NCBI RefSeq assembly: GCF_002394865.1
Contig: NZ_DGUZ01000019.1
Span: forward strand, 106,038 to 170,037
Reading direction: 5' to 3'
Length of the DNA: 64,000 nt
DNA from: Fibrobacter sp. UBA4297
GTDB lineage: Bacteria > Fibrobacterota > Fibrobacteria > Fibrobacterales > Fibrobacteraceae
Below are positions 26,895-37,016 of the stretch, piece after piece. The translations under genes were made by a program, and so were the position numbers. The stretch's first letter is position 1, and the number at the start of each line of letters is the position of its first letter. The notes beneath the pieces were generated by a model, which was not told the origin of the DNA, made no database searches, and saw only the letters and a program-made list of their open reading frames with translations.

Positions 26895-29800
26895 CGCCAT
26901 TTTGCTTGCATCCGTGTTGGTGCATTCGACCTTACCGGCGAAGAAGCTATATGCTGCAGGCACAATAAAGAGCGTCATGAACGTTGCGAACGTGAGACCG
27001 CCTACAATGGCAACACCCATTGCAATGCGGCTCGGGGTGCCGGTCAGGATGAGCGGCACTGCGCCCAATACTGTCGAAAGGCTCGTCATGAGGATTGGGC
27101 GGAAGCGGCGTTCCGCCGCCATCCGAGCCGCCTCGAGCTTGCTGCAGCCCGTATTCTCGGCAATCTGGTTTGCAAATTCCACGATCAAGATACCGTTCTT
27201 CGTCACGAGAGCAATCAACAAAATCAAAGCAATTTCGCTAAAGATATTGAGCGTTTGGCCCGTGACAAACAAGCTCACCAAAGCGCCAGAAAGTGCAAGC
27301 GGCACCGTAAAGAAAATCACGAACGGCGCACGGAAGCTTTCGAACTGCCCCGCGAGCACCAAGAACACAAGTGCTAGCGCAAGCAAGAACACCACGTAGA
27401 GTCCCGAAGAGCTTTCTTCGAATTCCTTGGAAGAACCGCTCAAGGTCGTGCTCACGCTCGGGTAATCCTTCAACAACGTCTTTGCAATGCGGCGCATCTC
27501 TTCGACGCCATCGCCAATCGTCTTGCCCGGCACAAGGCCCGCCTGGATGGTTGCTGCGCTAAAGCGGTTGTAACGCGGGAGTGACGGAGAAGCAGACTGT
27601 TCCTTGTACGTAATAAAGTTGTCCAAGCTCACCAGCTCGCCCTTGCCGTTCTTGACCGTGAGCATCGAGAGGTTTTCCGGCGTATCGCGGTACTGGTAAC
27701 CGACAGCGCCAATGATATCGTACTGACGACCATCCTTATAGTAATCGCCATAAGTCTGGTCGCTAATGGCAAGCTGCACCGCCTGCGCAATATCGTTTAC
27801 CGACACGCCTTCTTCATTTGCCTTGTCGCGCAAAATTTCGATGTGGAGTTCCGGCTTCGTGAAGCGCAAGTTGCTGTTCACCACGCTGAACACAGGGCTC
27901 TTGCTTGCCGCTTCTTCGAATTTCGGAACAAGGTCACGCAACACTTCGATGTTCGGAGCCTGCAACACAAACTGCACCGGGAGGCCACCGCGCTGCGTAC
28001 TGATGCTCTGCGGTTCAAACACCATCACGCGCAAATCCGGATATTCGTTACCAAGCACCTGGATTGCTCTTGCTATCTCACTCTGCGGACGGCGAGCTTT
28101 CTTATTGTCGTTCAAAAACAAACGCATTCTCGAGTTGCCCGCATTCCAAGCACCCGCCTGGAATTCCGTGTATTCATTGGAATCGAGAATCGAAGTCACT
28201 TCATCGACAAATTCATCGGCCATGCGCTTGGTGCGCGAGAGGTTCACGCCTTCGGGCATACTCATGTTCACCATCACGGCGTTAGAGTCCTCGGTCGGTG
28301 CCATTTCGCTACTCATGTTGTTGAAGCAATAATACGCTGCAAACAAAAGTACCGCCACAACCGGAAACAGCATCAGTCGCCACTTGAGGAATCCGCCAAG
28401 CAAACGAGAATACAAAGTGTTCATTCCGTCAAAGAACGGTTCCGTCCACTTGTAAAAGGCACCTTTCTTCTGGCGCTTCAAAAATTTAGAACAAAGCATT
28501 GGCGAAAGAGTCAAAGCGCAAAGCGTCGAAAGAAACACGGTTCCAATCATCACCGCCACAAATTCGCGGAACAGAAGGCCCGTCGTACCACCCAAGGCAA
28601 GCACCGGAATGAACACAGCCATCAAAACGACAGACGTTGCAATCACCGCAAAAAAGATTTCATTTGTTCCAGCAATTGCCGCCTGCTTCGGCGTCATGCC
28701 ACTTTCAATCTTGTGATAAATATTTTCCACAATCACAATGGCATCGTCCACAACAAGACCAATCGCTAGGACCATCGCCAAAAGCGTAAGCACGTTGATA
28801 CTGAACCCGCAAAGATAAAGCACAAAGAAGCTACCAATCACAGATACAGGCACCACGACCATCGGGATAAACGTTGTACGGCCTTCGCGGAGGAACGCAA
28901 AGATAATCGCAATCACAAGAATAAACGCAATAAAGATGGTTTCCACCACTTCCTTGATGGAAGCGCGAATGTTGATTGAAGTATCGCGACCGTAAAGCAG
29001 TTCCACGCCTTCCGGAATTTCACGGCGGATATCTTCGACGCGCTTGTAGAATTCGTTTGCAATTTCAACGTGGTTACTGCCCGGCTGCGCCATGAGCGCA
29101 AGCGTAATGGAATTCTTGCCGTTACGTCTAAAACCGGTACGCGTATCTTTCGGTTCGTAATGAATATCCGCGACATCAGAAATGCGGATTACAGTTCCAT
29201 CTTCAGCCGTTCTCACAGCAATGTTGCCAAATGATTTCGGGTCGAGAATGCGACCAAGCGTACGGATCGAAAGCGTCGTTTCAGCACCTTCAATAGAACC
29301 AGACGGAAGTTCCAAGTTACCTTGTTTCAAAGCGGCCGCCATCTGCGCCCCCGAGACGCCAAGCGCCTGCATACGCACCGGGTCAATCCACAAGCGCACG
29401 ACCGGACGCTTTTCACCCCAGATTGCCACTTCCGAAACACCGTTAATCGTCTGCAAGCGTTCCTTCACGTGGTTGTTCGCAATTTCCGAAACTTCCATCG
29501 GGTCGAACTTGTCGCTCACAAGGCTCACCATCAAAATCGGGTCGCTATCGCTATCGGACTTGTAAACTGTCGGTTCATCGACATCGTCTGGCAAACGGCG
29601 ACGCACACGGCTCACGCGGTCGCGGATTTCGTTTGCAGCCGCTTCCAGGTCCATGCCCGTTTCAAATTCGATGCTGATGTAAGAGAAACCATCGCGGCTC
29701 GTCGAGGTCAAAGCCTTGATACCAGACGCGCTGTTGATGGAGGCTTCCAGGATTTCAGTGACTTCCGCTTCGACCACGGCCGCGTTTGCACCCGGGTAAG

Positions 29801-29948
29801 AGGTTCGCACCTGAATCAAGGGATAGTCGACGTTCGGGTATTCACGAATGCCGAGAGAGCTGAGCCCAAAAAATCCGAGCAACAAAATGACAAGCGCCAT
29901 CACTGTCATGAGGACTGGGCGGCGGACGGAGAGCTGGCTTACGCTCAT
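26892..29948 (-). CDS. RND-family multidrug efflux permease (AcrB/MexB type)
   Basis: The 1018-residue inner-membrane proton-drug antiporter has twelve predicted helices and two large periplasmic loops. The two adjacent aspartates of the proton relay are in helix 4 (GLVVDDAIVIVENI), and the partner lysine is in helix 10 (LVTKNGILIVEFAN). The N-terminus LSVRRPVLMTV and the word GIREYPNVDYP are typical of the HAE1 branch. The start overlaps the stop of the adaptor gene (TAATG), so the two are coupled. No TolC-type outer-membrane gene lies next to them. Substrates cannot be told from sequence. Confidence 0.95.
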   Translation of the reverse strand: MSVSQLSVRRPVLMTVMALVILLLGFFGLSSLGIREYPNVDYPLIQVRTSYPGANAAVVEAEVTEILEASINSASGIKALTSTSRDGFSYISIEFETGMDLEAAANEIRDRVSRVRRRLPDDVDEPTVYKSDSDSDPILMVSLVSDKFDPMEVSEIANNHVKERLQTINGVSEVAIWGEKRPVVRLWIDPVRMQALGVSGAQMAAALKQGNLELPSGSIEGAETTLSIRTLGRILDPKSFGNIAVRTAEDGTVIRISDVADIHYEPKDTRTGFRRNGKNSITLALMAQPGSNHVEIANEFYKRVEDIRREIPEGVELLYGRDTSINIRASIKEVVETIFIAFILVIAIIFAFLREGRTTFIPMVVVPVSVIGSFFVLYLCGFSINVLTLLAMVLAIGLVVDDAIVIVENIYHKIESGMTPKQAAIAGTNEIFFAVIATSVVLMAVFIPVLALGGTTGLLFREFVAVMIGTVFLSTLCALTLSPMLCSKFLKRQKKGAFYKWTEPFFDGMNTLYSRLLGGFLKWRLMLFPVVAVLLFAAYYCFNNMSSEMAPTEDSNAVMVNMSMPEGVNLSRTKRMADEFVDEVTSILDSNEYTEFQAGAWNAGNSRMRLFLNDNKKARRPQSEIARAIQVLGNEYPDLRVMVFEPQSISTQRGGLPVQFVLQAPNIEVLRDLVPKFEEAASKSPVFSVVNSNLRFTKPELHIEILRDKANEEGVSVNDIAQAVQLAISDQTYGDYYKDGRQYDIIGAVGYQYRDTPENLSMLTVKNGKGELVSLDNFITYKEQSASPSLPRYNRFSAATIQAGLVPGKTIGDGVEEMRRIAKTLLKDYPSVSTTLSGSSKEFEESSSGLYVVFLLALALVFLVLAGQFESFRAPFVIFFTVPLALSGALVSLFVTGQTLNIFSEIALILLIALVTKNGILIVEFANQIAENTGCSKLEAARMAAERRFRPILMTSLSTVLGAVPLILTGTPSRIAMGVAIVGGLTFATFMTLFIVPAAYSFFAGKVECTNTDASKMA

Positions 29949-31039
29949 TACTCTACCTCGTAATTGATCGAATGGCGGAGTTCCTTAATCTTGACATCGG
30001 CACCTGGGCGGAGGCTTACAATGCCAGATACAATCACCGTATCACCAACATCAAGGCCCGAAAGCACCTGCACAGACATCGGCGTGCGAAGCCCCGTCGT
30101 GATATGCTTGATTTTTGCCTTGCCGCCCTGGCTCACAAACACGTAAGCGCCTTCCCTGTCGAGAATCATCGCTTCGGACGGAATCGTAAAGCTCTGCACG
30201 TTGCTAGCTTCCATGGCGACATTCACGCTCACAAAGCTACCCGCAATAAGTTCGCCCTTTGCATTATCGACATCGACCATCACACGGCGAGTGCGGCTGC
30301 TTTCAGAAATCACGGCATCGAGCGCAGAAACAACACCGAACTTTTCAACGTTGCGTTCCGAATCCTTGAGAGAAATCTTGTCGCCCACCTTGATGACAGA
30401 AGCGTAACGCTGCGGGAGCGAGAACTTCGCCTTGAGGCGGTCCACTTCGCTGAGTTCTGCAATCGGCGTGCCGGAATTGAGCCAGGCGCCTACGGACACA
30501 TCGACAAAACCGAGTTTACCGCTAAACGGCGCACGGACTTCGGTCTTTGCCAGTTGTGCCTGGATGAGTTCTACACTTGCCTGAGCAGACTTGAGAGACG
30601 CTTCTGCCGATTCTAAATCCTGCTTGGTCGCACCATTCTTTTCAAAGAGGCTGCGAACGCGTTGTTCCTTCTGCTCGGCAAGCATCTTGTTCGACTGCGC
30701 CTGCTTGAGCTGCGCACGGAGTTCAGAATCGTCAATCTTTGCGAGGAGAGTCCCCTTCTTGACTATAGCCCCGTCTTTTGCCTTGAGGCTTACCAAGCGG
30801 CCAGAAGTCGCCGCCGAAAGCGATACGCTGTTCTTCGGCACGAGAGTCGCCATCGTCTGGAAGTTCTTGCCCTGTTGCCCAAGCTCTGCCACATAACCTT
30901 CGACATTCAGCACTCTCTGAGCGCCACCTTTTTTGCCACCATTGCCTTTGCCTGCAGGAGCGCCCTTGGCGGAATCGTCTTTACTGCCACAAGCGGCAAG
31001 GAGAAGTGAAGAGAGAGCTATTAAAAGAAGGTGTTTCAT
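29948..31039 (-). CDS. RND efflux periplasmic adaptor (membrane fusion protein), lipoprotein
   Basis: The protein has 363 residues. The signal peptide ends in a lipobox (LLLAACGSK), so it is anchored to a membrane by lipid. It then shows a Gly/Lys-rich linker, the lipoyl half-motifs (SGRLVSLKAKDGAIVKKGTLL and TEVRAPFSGKLG, each cut here), an alpha-hairpin coiled coil (about 110-160), beta-barrel and C-terminal membrane-proximal domains. It matches AcrA/MexA adaptors that bridge the permease and an outer-membrane channel. It is the first gene of the pump operon, with a heptamer element just upstream. Confidence 0.93.
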   Translation of the reverse strand: MKHLLLIALSSLLLAACGSKDDSAKGAPAGKGNGGKKGGAQRVLNVEGYVAELGQQGKNFQTMATLVPKNSVSLSAATSGRLVSLKAKDGAIVKKGTLLAKIDDSELRAQLKQAQSNKMLAEQKEQRVRSLFEKNGATKQDLESAEASLKSAQASVELIQAQLAKTEVRAPFSGKLGFVDVSVGAWLNSGTPIAELSEVDRLKAKFSLPQRYASVIKVGDKISLKDSERNVEKFGVVSALDAVISESSRTRRVMVDVDNAKGELIAGSFVSVNVAMEASNVQSFTIPSEAMILDREGAYVFVSQGGKAKIKHITTGLRTPMSVQVLSGLDVGDTVIVSGIVSLRPGADVKIKELRHSINYEVE

Positions 31040-31042
31040 ATT

Positions 31043-31228
31043 TTAGTTAGCGGCTGCGCCGCAGTTGGTAGAACTTAGTTGGCAGAACTTAGAATTCAGT
31101 ATTTAGATGATTAACGCTGTAAAAAAGTTGCAAGCACCTTCGGTGCAGTTACTAGTTAATAGTTAGTAGTTACTAGAGATTGCAAAATAAACTTTTCTAG
31201 TAACTAGTAACTCGGAACTTAGAACTCA
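31043..31228. repeat. Compound heptamer inverted-repeat element upstream of the efflux operon
   Basis: The hairpin GCGGC-TGC-GCCGC (31050-31062) is followed by an arm of GAACTTA-type units to about 31096. A second set, TTACTAG, TTAATAG, TTAGTAG, TTACTAG (31149-31176), follows hairpin GCACC-TTC-GGTGC. The far arm reads TAGTAAC, TAGTAAC, TCGGAAC, TTAGAAC. Two nested inverted repeats with different units seem to share one locus. It fills the whole gap between the efflux operon and the DUF5683-like gene, leaving little room for an ordinary promoter. Confidence 0.75.
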
Positions 31229-31230
31229 CA

Positions 31231-31938
31231 TCAGAATTTTACGTTCATGAAAAGTGCTGCACCGTCTTGATAAAATTCAGGTTCAAACTGTACCTTGCTA
31301 GAGAACGACTTGGTCGAGGTGGCACGGTAAATGCGCCAGGCATCGAGCATGGAAACCACACGGTTCAAAATAAGCGCACCTACTGAAACCTGGAATACAA
31401 TGCGGCTTACGCGGTAATGGCGCATGCGGCTCTTAAACTCTTCGATATGTTCCGTCGATTCAGGATTATCGGAGCTCCCCCAATCCCACTGGATATCATT
31501 CGAAAATTCTTCATCAACCTTTTTATCAGACCTTATCATCGCCTGGTTGTAATCCTCGTTCATGTCCGGCGAAGAATTCTGACCAAACACGCCCGAACGG
31601 CTACGATAAGAGCCCACCGTATTCAGCAAGGAAACATTCTTTTTGCCTGTAAGACCAGCATGGCGCACTGCATAATTGTGAGCCGACGTCACATAGCGGT
31701 CCCCCACTACATATGAGCCCACAGCCGCCACCCACAACGCAAGGTCAGTCCAGACAAACGGACGCACAAACTTTTTTTCGTTCAAGTAAAGTTCACCCAT
31801 GCCTGGTAAAAGTGCAGACGCGCCAACCGCAAAGAACACGTTCTTGTCGCTGTTCTTATAGACGTTCTGATCGACACTCACCACAATCTGCGAGAATGCG
31901 GCGACTGACGCAAGCAGTATGGCAAGAATAATGCGCAT
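31231..31938 (-). CDS. DUF5683-like exported/membrane protein
   Basis: From ATG 31938 the protein has 235 residues with a signal peptide (about 1-20, SVAAFSQ). The word ASALLPGMGELYL fits the DUF5683 signature (a turn 'PG.G..Y' between hydrophobic helices), and later hydrophobic segments follow. It ends ALFMNVKF, like the protein at 3911 (FFNVKF). The start overlaps the stop of the larger DUF5683-like gene by one base (TAATG), so they form a coupled pair. Function is unknown. Confidence 0.7.
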   Translation of the reverse strand: MRIILAILLASVAAFSQIVVSVDQNVYKNSDKNVFFAVGASALLPGMGELYLNEKKFVRPFVWTDLALWVAAVGSYVVGDRYVTSAHNYAVRHAGLTGKKNVSLLNTVGSYRSRSGVFGQNSSPDMNEDYNQAMIRSDKKVDEEFSNDIQWDWGSSDNPESTEHIEEFKSRMRHYRVSRIVFQVSVGALILNRVVSMLDAWRIYRATSTKSFSSKVQFEPEFYQDGAALFMNVKF

Positions 31939-33359
31939 TAGAATCCCCAATTGGCGCGAACCGACCAGCCGAAGGAATCATTGAACGTCATGCCACTGTC
32001 AAAATGCAAACGATCGTACCAGGAAACATCTTCTTCGTAGAGGACTTTGTTATGGGCATTTGCCGTAATGGCGGCATCAACAGCAGAGATGAGGTGGTTC
32101 AAGATAAGGCCACCGATGAACCAAGCCTGTCTGTCCGCATAGTCGTTGGCTTTACTGCGCATGGAACGATACTTGTTCATGTTATCGGATTCACCAAGCG
32201 GAACCGTTTCAGCGTTTTCATCTTCGAGATTTAAGTCAATAGCCAAAGTACCGCCATTCTTAACATCATCCCAACCACGCACGTAAGCGCCTTCAGAAAT
32301 CAGCTGGAAGAGTTCAGATTCCTTGCTGAACGAACGCTTGAAGTCCTTCATTTCATCGCCTAAGGACTTATCCTTGTCCTTGAAGTTATTCAGGTGAGTC
32401 TTGTCATCGCTAAACAAAGCGTCGTCCTGATAGCACTTGCCATGGGTCGCATCGCCATAAATAGCTTCACAGAACGACTTACGCGTTCCCATATAGCGGC
32501 TGCTAAACGTCGAAATGTAGAGGTTGCCGGCGGTATTGTAGAGGTCGCGCATGGCATTTTCGTAACGTCCGATAGAGTAATGCTGCTTGGCAAACTTTTT
32601 ATACTTATCAACCTGCTGGTTGTACTTGTAGACGGAGAAGTAACCCCATCCGCTCCACATAAACACTTCCAAAGCCATATAGACACCACCGCGAACATAC
32701 GTTGCCGTCGAGCCGCCAACATACATCTGACCTGCACCCGGAACCAAAAGCGACATAAACAAAGCCTTACGTGGATTCTTGTAACGGCCCTTCAGTTCGT
32801 CAATGCCATGAACCTTGGAAACCTTCACCGGTCCAAGCAAATCGCGGCGGCTCATGCTATTTGAAGAGGCGGCAACAGAACTGCTGCTCACATTCGTAAG
32901 GCCTGCAGCCTGAGCCTGAGCAAGAGAATCCGCACGTCTCGAAGAATCGGCTTGGGCACGAACCCTTTCAGCTTCGGCTATTGCAGCTTCACGCATGAGT
33001 GAATCACGTGTCGCAGAATCCAAAACTGCGGTATCAGCTATTGCGACAGCCGGAGCGGCTACAATAGAAGAACTGGACTGCAGCACCACCGACGAAGAGC
33101 TAACCGAGGCAGAGCTTACCGGGACCACGGCCGCTACAGACGAAGAACTCTGTACCGTCACAGAAGAGCTGGACGGCACGGTCGCAGAACTTGCTGGCGT
33201 AACAGGCACGGCAGCAGAACTAGCCGGTTCACTTACCGCCGGCGCCACAGGAGCACCTGCTTCTTTCTCAAATTCATCGAAAAGGTCTCGCACCTGAGCA
33301 AAAGAAAGCTGGGCGAAAGAAAGACCTAAAAACAAGGGTAAAAGAGCAAACTTGCGCAT
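31938..33359 (-). CDS. Exported DUF5683-like protein with poly-serine linker
   Basis: The protein has 473 residues: a signal peptide (about 1-21), a low-complexity Ser/Val/Ala/Pro region (about 35-110, several SSSSV runs), a short charged helix, then the DUF5683-type part beginning PRKALFMSLLVPGAGQMYVGG (cut to 20 residues it reads KALFMSLLVPGAGQMYVG) and hydrophobic helices to about 410. Poly-serine linkers of this kind are common in Fibrobacter surface proteins. The C-terminus (SFGWSVRANWGF) ends like an outer-membrane strand. Function is unknown; an envelope location is inferred. Confidence 0.7.
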   Translation of the reverse strand: MRKFALLPLFLGLSFAQLSFAQVRDLFDEFEKEAGAPVAPAVSEPASSAAVPVTPASSATVPSSSSVTVQSSSSVAAVVPVSSASVSSSSVVLQSSSSIVAAPAVAIADTAVLDSATRDSLMREAAIAEAERVRAQADSSRRADSLAQAQAAGLTNVSSSSVAASSNSMSRRDLLGPVKVSKVHGIDELKGRYKNPRKALFMSLLVPGAGQMYVGGSTATYVRGGVYMALEVFMWSGWGYFSVYKYNQQVDKYKKFAKQHYSIGRYENAMRDLYNTAGNLYISTFSSRYMGTRKSFCEAIYGDATHGKCYQDDALFSDDKTHLNNFKDKDKSLGDEMKDFKRSFSKESELFQLISEGAYVRGWDDVKNGGTLAIDLNLEDENAETVPLGESDNMNKYRSMRSKANDYADRQAWFIGGLILNHLISAVDAAITANAHNKVLYEEDVSWYDRLHFDSGMTFNDSFGWSVRANWGF

Positions 33360-33393
33360 ATAATCCTAAAATAGCAAAAAATGTTGTCAAAAC

Positions 33394-33422
33394 AAAAGTC
33401 CCGGACATAAATCCAGGACTTT
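33394..33422 (-). terminator. Terminator between the MBG-repeat gene and the DUF5683 pair
   Basis: The arms AAAGTCC-GG and CC-GGACTTT are followed on the minus strand by TTTGTTTTG. Confidence 0.7.
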
Positions 33423-33447
33423 CGACATAAAAAATGCAGGTTGGGAA

Positions 33448-36357
33448 CTACTTGACGCGAATGCGTTGTGTAGAAGCCCCGACGCGAACCATGTAAATGC
33501 CTGCATTCGAGACCGGGACTTCGAAGTTCGGGGATTCTACGGCACCCGAGCGAAGCACTCTGCCCTGCATGTCAAGAACAGCAAAGCGCTGCCCCACCTT
33601 AGAACCGCTCACCTGAATGCTACGATTCTTGGAGGAAAGTCCAAACGCCTTAGCGCCCTTAACAGTGGCTAGCGATGTTTCCTGGTCCGTAATCTTGAAC
33701 GTACCATCAATCGTAACGACAAAATTGACATTTTCGAAGTTCGGCGAGATATTGACAAAGTCAGATGCAACAAGGCCCATGGGGTAAACGCCAAGTTCCG
33801 TTTCGGTCATCGTAGAATCGCCCTTGTAAGAAACAAATTCCTTCTTGTACGCAAATTCTTCGGGCAACCACGGTTCACCCGGAATGCGCATCGGGCTTAC
33901 ATCAAAGCTCTTGAGGGCCGAAACTTCATTGCCGTCATCATACATTGCAATTACGTTGTCTCCATAAATGGCAACGGTAATTCTCTGCGTGCATGGCTTA
34001 ATCGTAAAGTGTCCCTGCCTAATTTTCACTATGTAGTTCGGATTGTCAAAAGCTTCGATAAAGGCTGCAGAGATGGAGTACGAATCGTCGACAAGCACAT
34101 TTTCACCCTGCTGGCGTTTCAGGTAAAGTTCCGGCAATTCGTCGCCATCAAGCAAACCCGAGACCGTATAGGTGAACTTTTCCGGATCAGCTTCACTATA
34201 GAACTTAGATGTATCCGAGACGGTCACCGTGACAAGTTTCTGTTTCACGATAAGCGAACTCGTTTCGTACTGGGTCACTTTATAGTTCTTGTTCGTCGGG
34301 CTCTTCTTGTCGAAGGTGAGTTCATAGTTACCGGCAGCAAGGAGACCAGACTTGTCAAGAGACACGTGGATGTTATCAAGTTCATCACCTTCAAGAAGTC
34401 TATCGACAGACCATGTAAATTCAGTCGGAGTTTCATCGCCATACGTAATGGTGTCTGCATTAGCAGAGACGACCAAGGCTCTCGGATTAACAACTAGAAC
34501 ACCGTCCGTGATATTGAACGTCACATTGGGATAGTTCACCGATATATTCTTGAAGTCTGCTGCAGAAAGTCCCATAAAATACTTACCGGCATCAACGCCC
34601 GCAATTTCAGCCTCTCCTGTGTACGTGACATAATCGAGAGAATAAGCTTCGTTGTTAGAAGAAATTTCATAACCGCTAACAGCATGTTCCTTGCCGTCAT
34701 ATTCCACAGTTTCAGTATGGCCCGTAATGGTGACCACAATCTTATCGTCGTTAGCCGTAATCGCAAAAACGCCATCGGCCGTACTTACAATGTAATTCGG
34801 ATTCTGCGTTGTGTTAACGGTTGCCGTAATGGCGTATTCACCGGCATTTTCACCAGCTTCACGCTTTAAGACAACACCTTTCAAGACGTCCTCGGTTCCA
34901 TCCCAAGAAACAATGCCATAGACCGTGTATGTCAGTTCAGGATCCTTTTCGCCATATTTCTTGGTAATGTTATCGGCAACCAAGGTAACGGCCTTCTGAT
35001 TAATCGTCAGAGTACCCGGCTTGACCGTCAACGTATAGTTGGGGTTCGAGCCTTCTGCAAATTCAACACTGACCTTGTACGTTCCAACATTTTCGCCCTT
35101 GGCGCGAACAATGGTCGGAGATGCAAGTGTTTCGCCTTCAGTCGCAAGACCTTCCGTTTCAAATGTAAATTTTGGATCCTTATCACCGTAAGTCTTTTCG
35201 GCGTCATTCATAGTCACAGTGGCTGCCTTCGGCGTAACCGTAAGCGTACCGGATTGAACAGTAACCTTATAGTTCGGATTAGAAGCCACATTCACCGAAG
35301 CAGTAATAGCATATTCACCGACATTTTCTAGGCCCGTCGAAACACACTTGGCGCAACTAATCGAAACATCATTCAGCTTATCCGAACCAAGAAGTCCTGT
35401 AGCCTTGTAAGTATATGCAGGCGTAGCATCGCCATAAATTTTCGAGACGTTATCCACAGTCAACGTTGCGGTAGCAGGCTGGATAACCAACACACCAGAA
35501 ACAACATATATATTATAATCATCTGTACTCTTGCAATAAGGCAATTCACAGTCTTCTACCTTAGCAGAAAGACTCTTATATTGAACACCATCAATGCTTA
35601 CATCAATGAAATAGTCTCCAACATCTTCACCTTCGTTTCTACTCAATGTAATTACACCAAGCTTTCCATAATCAGCAGGAGCAATATTTCCATGAACATC
35701 GTACGTGAACTCAGGATCTTTGGAGCCATAAATCTTACCATTGCTCCGAACAACAATAACAATTTTGGTTTTGATGATTTTCATTTTCCCGCTTTTCACA
35801 ATAATATTGTAGTTCGGGAAAAGAGTAGTCAAGTTAACAGAAGGATCAACAGCAACTTCAAAAGTGACACCGACTTCTTCAACACCTTCAGCAACAGACA
35901 ACTTCACCTTTTTTCCCAATTCGCTTACAAAATTGCTCATGGTATCCGCTTGGAGCGTTGACAAATCACTGTTTTCATCAATAGTCCACGTAAAAGCCGG
36001 ACTTTCGTTTTCACCGCATTTAGGAGCATCGCTACCAAGCTCCTTTTCACAGTCATCCACAATCAAACGAACACCTTTTCGTTTGATATCGAACTTCTTT
36101 TCGACAACATTGCCATTAGTCAAAGTTATTGTAACAGAGCCCGCATCAGTACCAGCGTTTATGTTTTTTCCATAACTAATTTTTGTAAAATCGGTAAACT
36201 CTTCGTCACCGCAATCCACCTTTTTTACGGTGGGTTCTATCTGATTGCCAGTAAAAATAAAGTCCCCAGCCAATGTGACAGAACATTCATCAGCCGCAAA
36301 AACACTTGAAAACGCCGCAGAGGCGGTAAGAACTAGCATTGCAATTTTTTTAATCAT
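33448..36357 (-). CDS. Large secreted MBG-repeat protein with type IX-like C-terminal tail
   Basis: The protein has 969 residues with a signal peptide of about 21 (SVFAADEC). Some eight or nine beta-sandwich repeats of about 80 residues follow, each with the MBG pattern: KIYGDATPAYTY, KTYGDKDPKFTF, KKYGEKDPELTY, then 'G..VG.Y.I......NPNY.V....G.L.I'. MBG domains are adhesin-type stalk modules. The last 75 residues (VGQRFAVLDMQGRVLRSG, then AGIYMVRV and QRIRVK) form a Por-secretion-like tail, implying export by the type IX system and surface attachment. Cysteine pairs appear only in the first third. No catalytic domain is visible, so a structural or adhesive role is likely. Confidence 0.85.
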   Translation of the reverse strand: MIKKIAMLVLTASAAFSSVFAADECSVTLAGDFIFTGNQIEPTVKKVDCGDEEFTDFTKISYGKNINAGTDAGSVTITLTNGNVVEKKFDIKRKGVRLIVDDCEKELGSDAPKCGENESPAFTWTIDENSDLSTLQADTMSNFVSELGKKVKLSVAEGVEEVGVTFEVAVDPSVNLTTLFPNYNIIVKSGKMKIIKTKIVIVVRSNGKIYGSKDPEFTYDVHGNIAPADYGKLGVITLSRNEGEDVGDYFIDVSIDGVQYKSLSAKVEDCELPYCKSTDDYNIYVVSGVLVIQPATATLTVDNVSKIYGDATPAYTYKATGLLGSDKLNDVSISCAKCVSTGLENVGEYAITASVNVASNPNYKVTVQSGTLTVTPKAATVTMNDAEKTYGDKDPKFTFETEGLATEGETLASPTIVRAKGENVGTYKVSVEFAEGSNPNYTLTVKPGTLTINQKAVTLVADNITKKYGEKDPELTYTVYGIVSWDGTEDVLKGVVLKREAGENAGEYAITATVNTTQNPNYIVSTADGVFAITANDDKIVVTITGHTETVEYDGKEHAVSGYEISSNNEAYSLDYVTYTGEAEIAGVDAGKYFMGLSAADFKNISVNYPNVTFNITDGVLVVNPRALVVSANADTITYGDETPTEFTWSVDRLLEGDELDNIHVSLDKSGLLAAGNYELTFDKKSPTNKNYKVTQYETSSLIVKQKLVTVTVSDTSKFYSEADPEKFTYTVSGLLDGDELPELYLKRQQGENVLVDDSYSISAAFIEAFDNPNYIVKIRQGHFTIKPCTQRITVAIYGDNVIAMYDDGNEVSALKSFDVSPMRIPGEPWLPEEFAYKKEFVSYKGDSTMTETELGVYPMGLVASDFVNISPNFENVNFVVTIDGTFKITDQETSLATVKGAKAFGLSSKNRSIQVSGSKVGQRFAVLDMQGRVLRSGAVESPNFEVPVSNAGIYMVRVGASTQRIRVK

Positions 36358-36483
36358 AAACCACTCTCTCTTGAATAAATCAAACCCAATTTATCAAACC
36401 CAAGGAAAAATATAATTTTTTTCTTACACTTTCAACTACAAACTACGTTAAAACGTTGTAAAACAATACTATATAAAGGAAGA

Positions 36484-36505
36484 ACCGCCCCCGATTGGGA
36501 GCGGT
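36484..36505 (-). terminator. Terminator after rplI
   Basis: The stem ACCGCTCCC/GGGGGCGGT (one mismatch) with a 4-base loop is followed on the minus strand by TTCTTCCTTT; the T tract is imperfect. Confidence 0.6.
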
Positions 36506-36552
36506 CCGTAAGATTTTCAGTGGGACTGAAGAGAATTATTTCCCAAAAGGAA

Positions 36553-36999
36553 TTACTTCTCAGCGACCACCCAAACCTTGACCTGTGCTTCAACGTCGCT
36601 GAAGACCTTGACAGTCACGGTGTAAACACCGAGCTGCTTGATCGGTTCAGCAAGGTCGATCTGAGCACGGGAAACCTTGACACCAGCCTTGGTGATTGCT
36701 TCAGCGATGTCACCTGCGGTCACAGAACCGTAAAGACGTTCGCCTTCAACAACGCGGCGTTCGAGGTTGACAGAAACCTGAGAAAGCTTTGCAGCCACGT
36801 CACCAGCAGCGGCGAGTTCCTTCTGGAACTGAGCTTCAACAGCAGCGCGGTTGTTTTCGATTTCAAGCTTGGCTTCCTTAGTTGCACGAACAGCGAGCTT
36901 ACGCGGGAAGAGGTAGTTACGAGCGTAACCGTCCTTAACCTTCACGACGTCAAGCATCTTGCCCAAATGGGGGACGTTAGCCTTAAGAATAATTTCCAT
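36553..36999 (-). CDS. rplI: 50S ribosomal protein L9
   Basis: The 148 residues are the normal L9 length. The N-terminal rRNA-binding domain has KMLDVVKVKDGYARNYLFP; a long connecting helix (about 40-75) and the C-terminal domain (SVTAGDIAEAI, VKVFSDVEAQVKVWV) follow. AGGAGG precedes the ATG. It is the last gene of the rpsF-rpsR-rplI operon. Confidence 0.97.
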   Translation of the reverse strand: MEIILKANVPHLGKMLDVVKVKDGYARNYLFPRKLAVRATKEAKLEIENNRAAVEAQFQKELAAAGDVAAKLSQVSVNLERRVVEGERLYGSVTAGDIAEAITKAGVKVSRAQIDLAEPIKQLGVYTVTVKVFSDVEAQVKVWVVAEK

Positions 37000-37016
37000 A
37001 GTCTAGTTCCTCCTTA

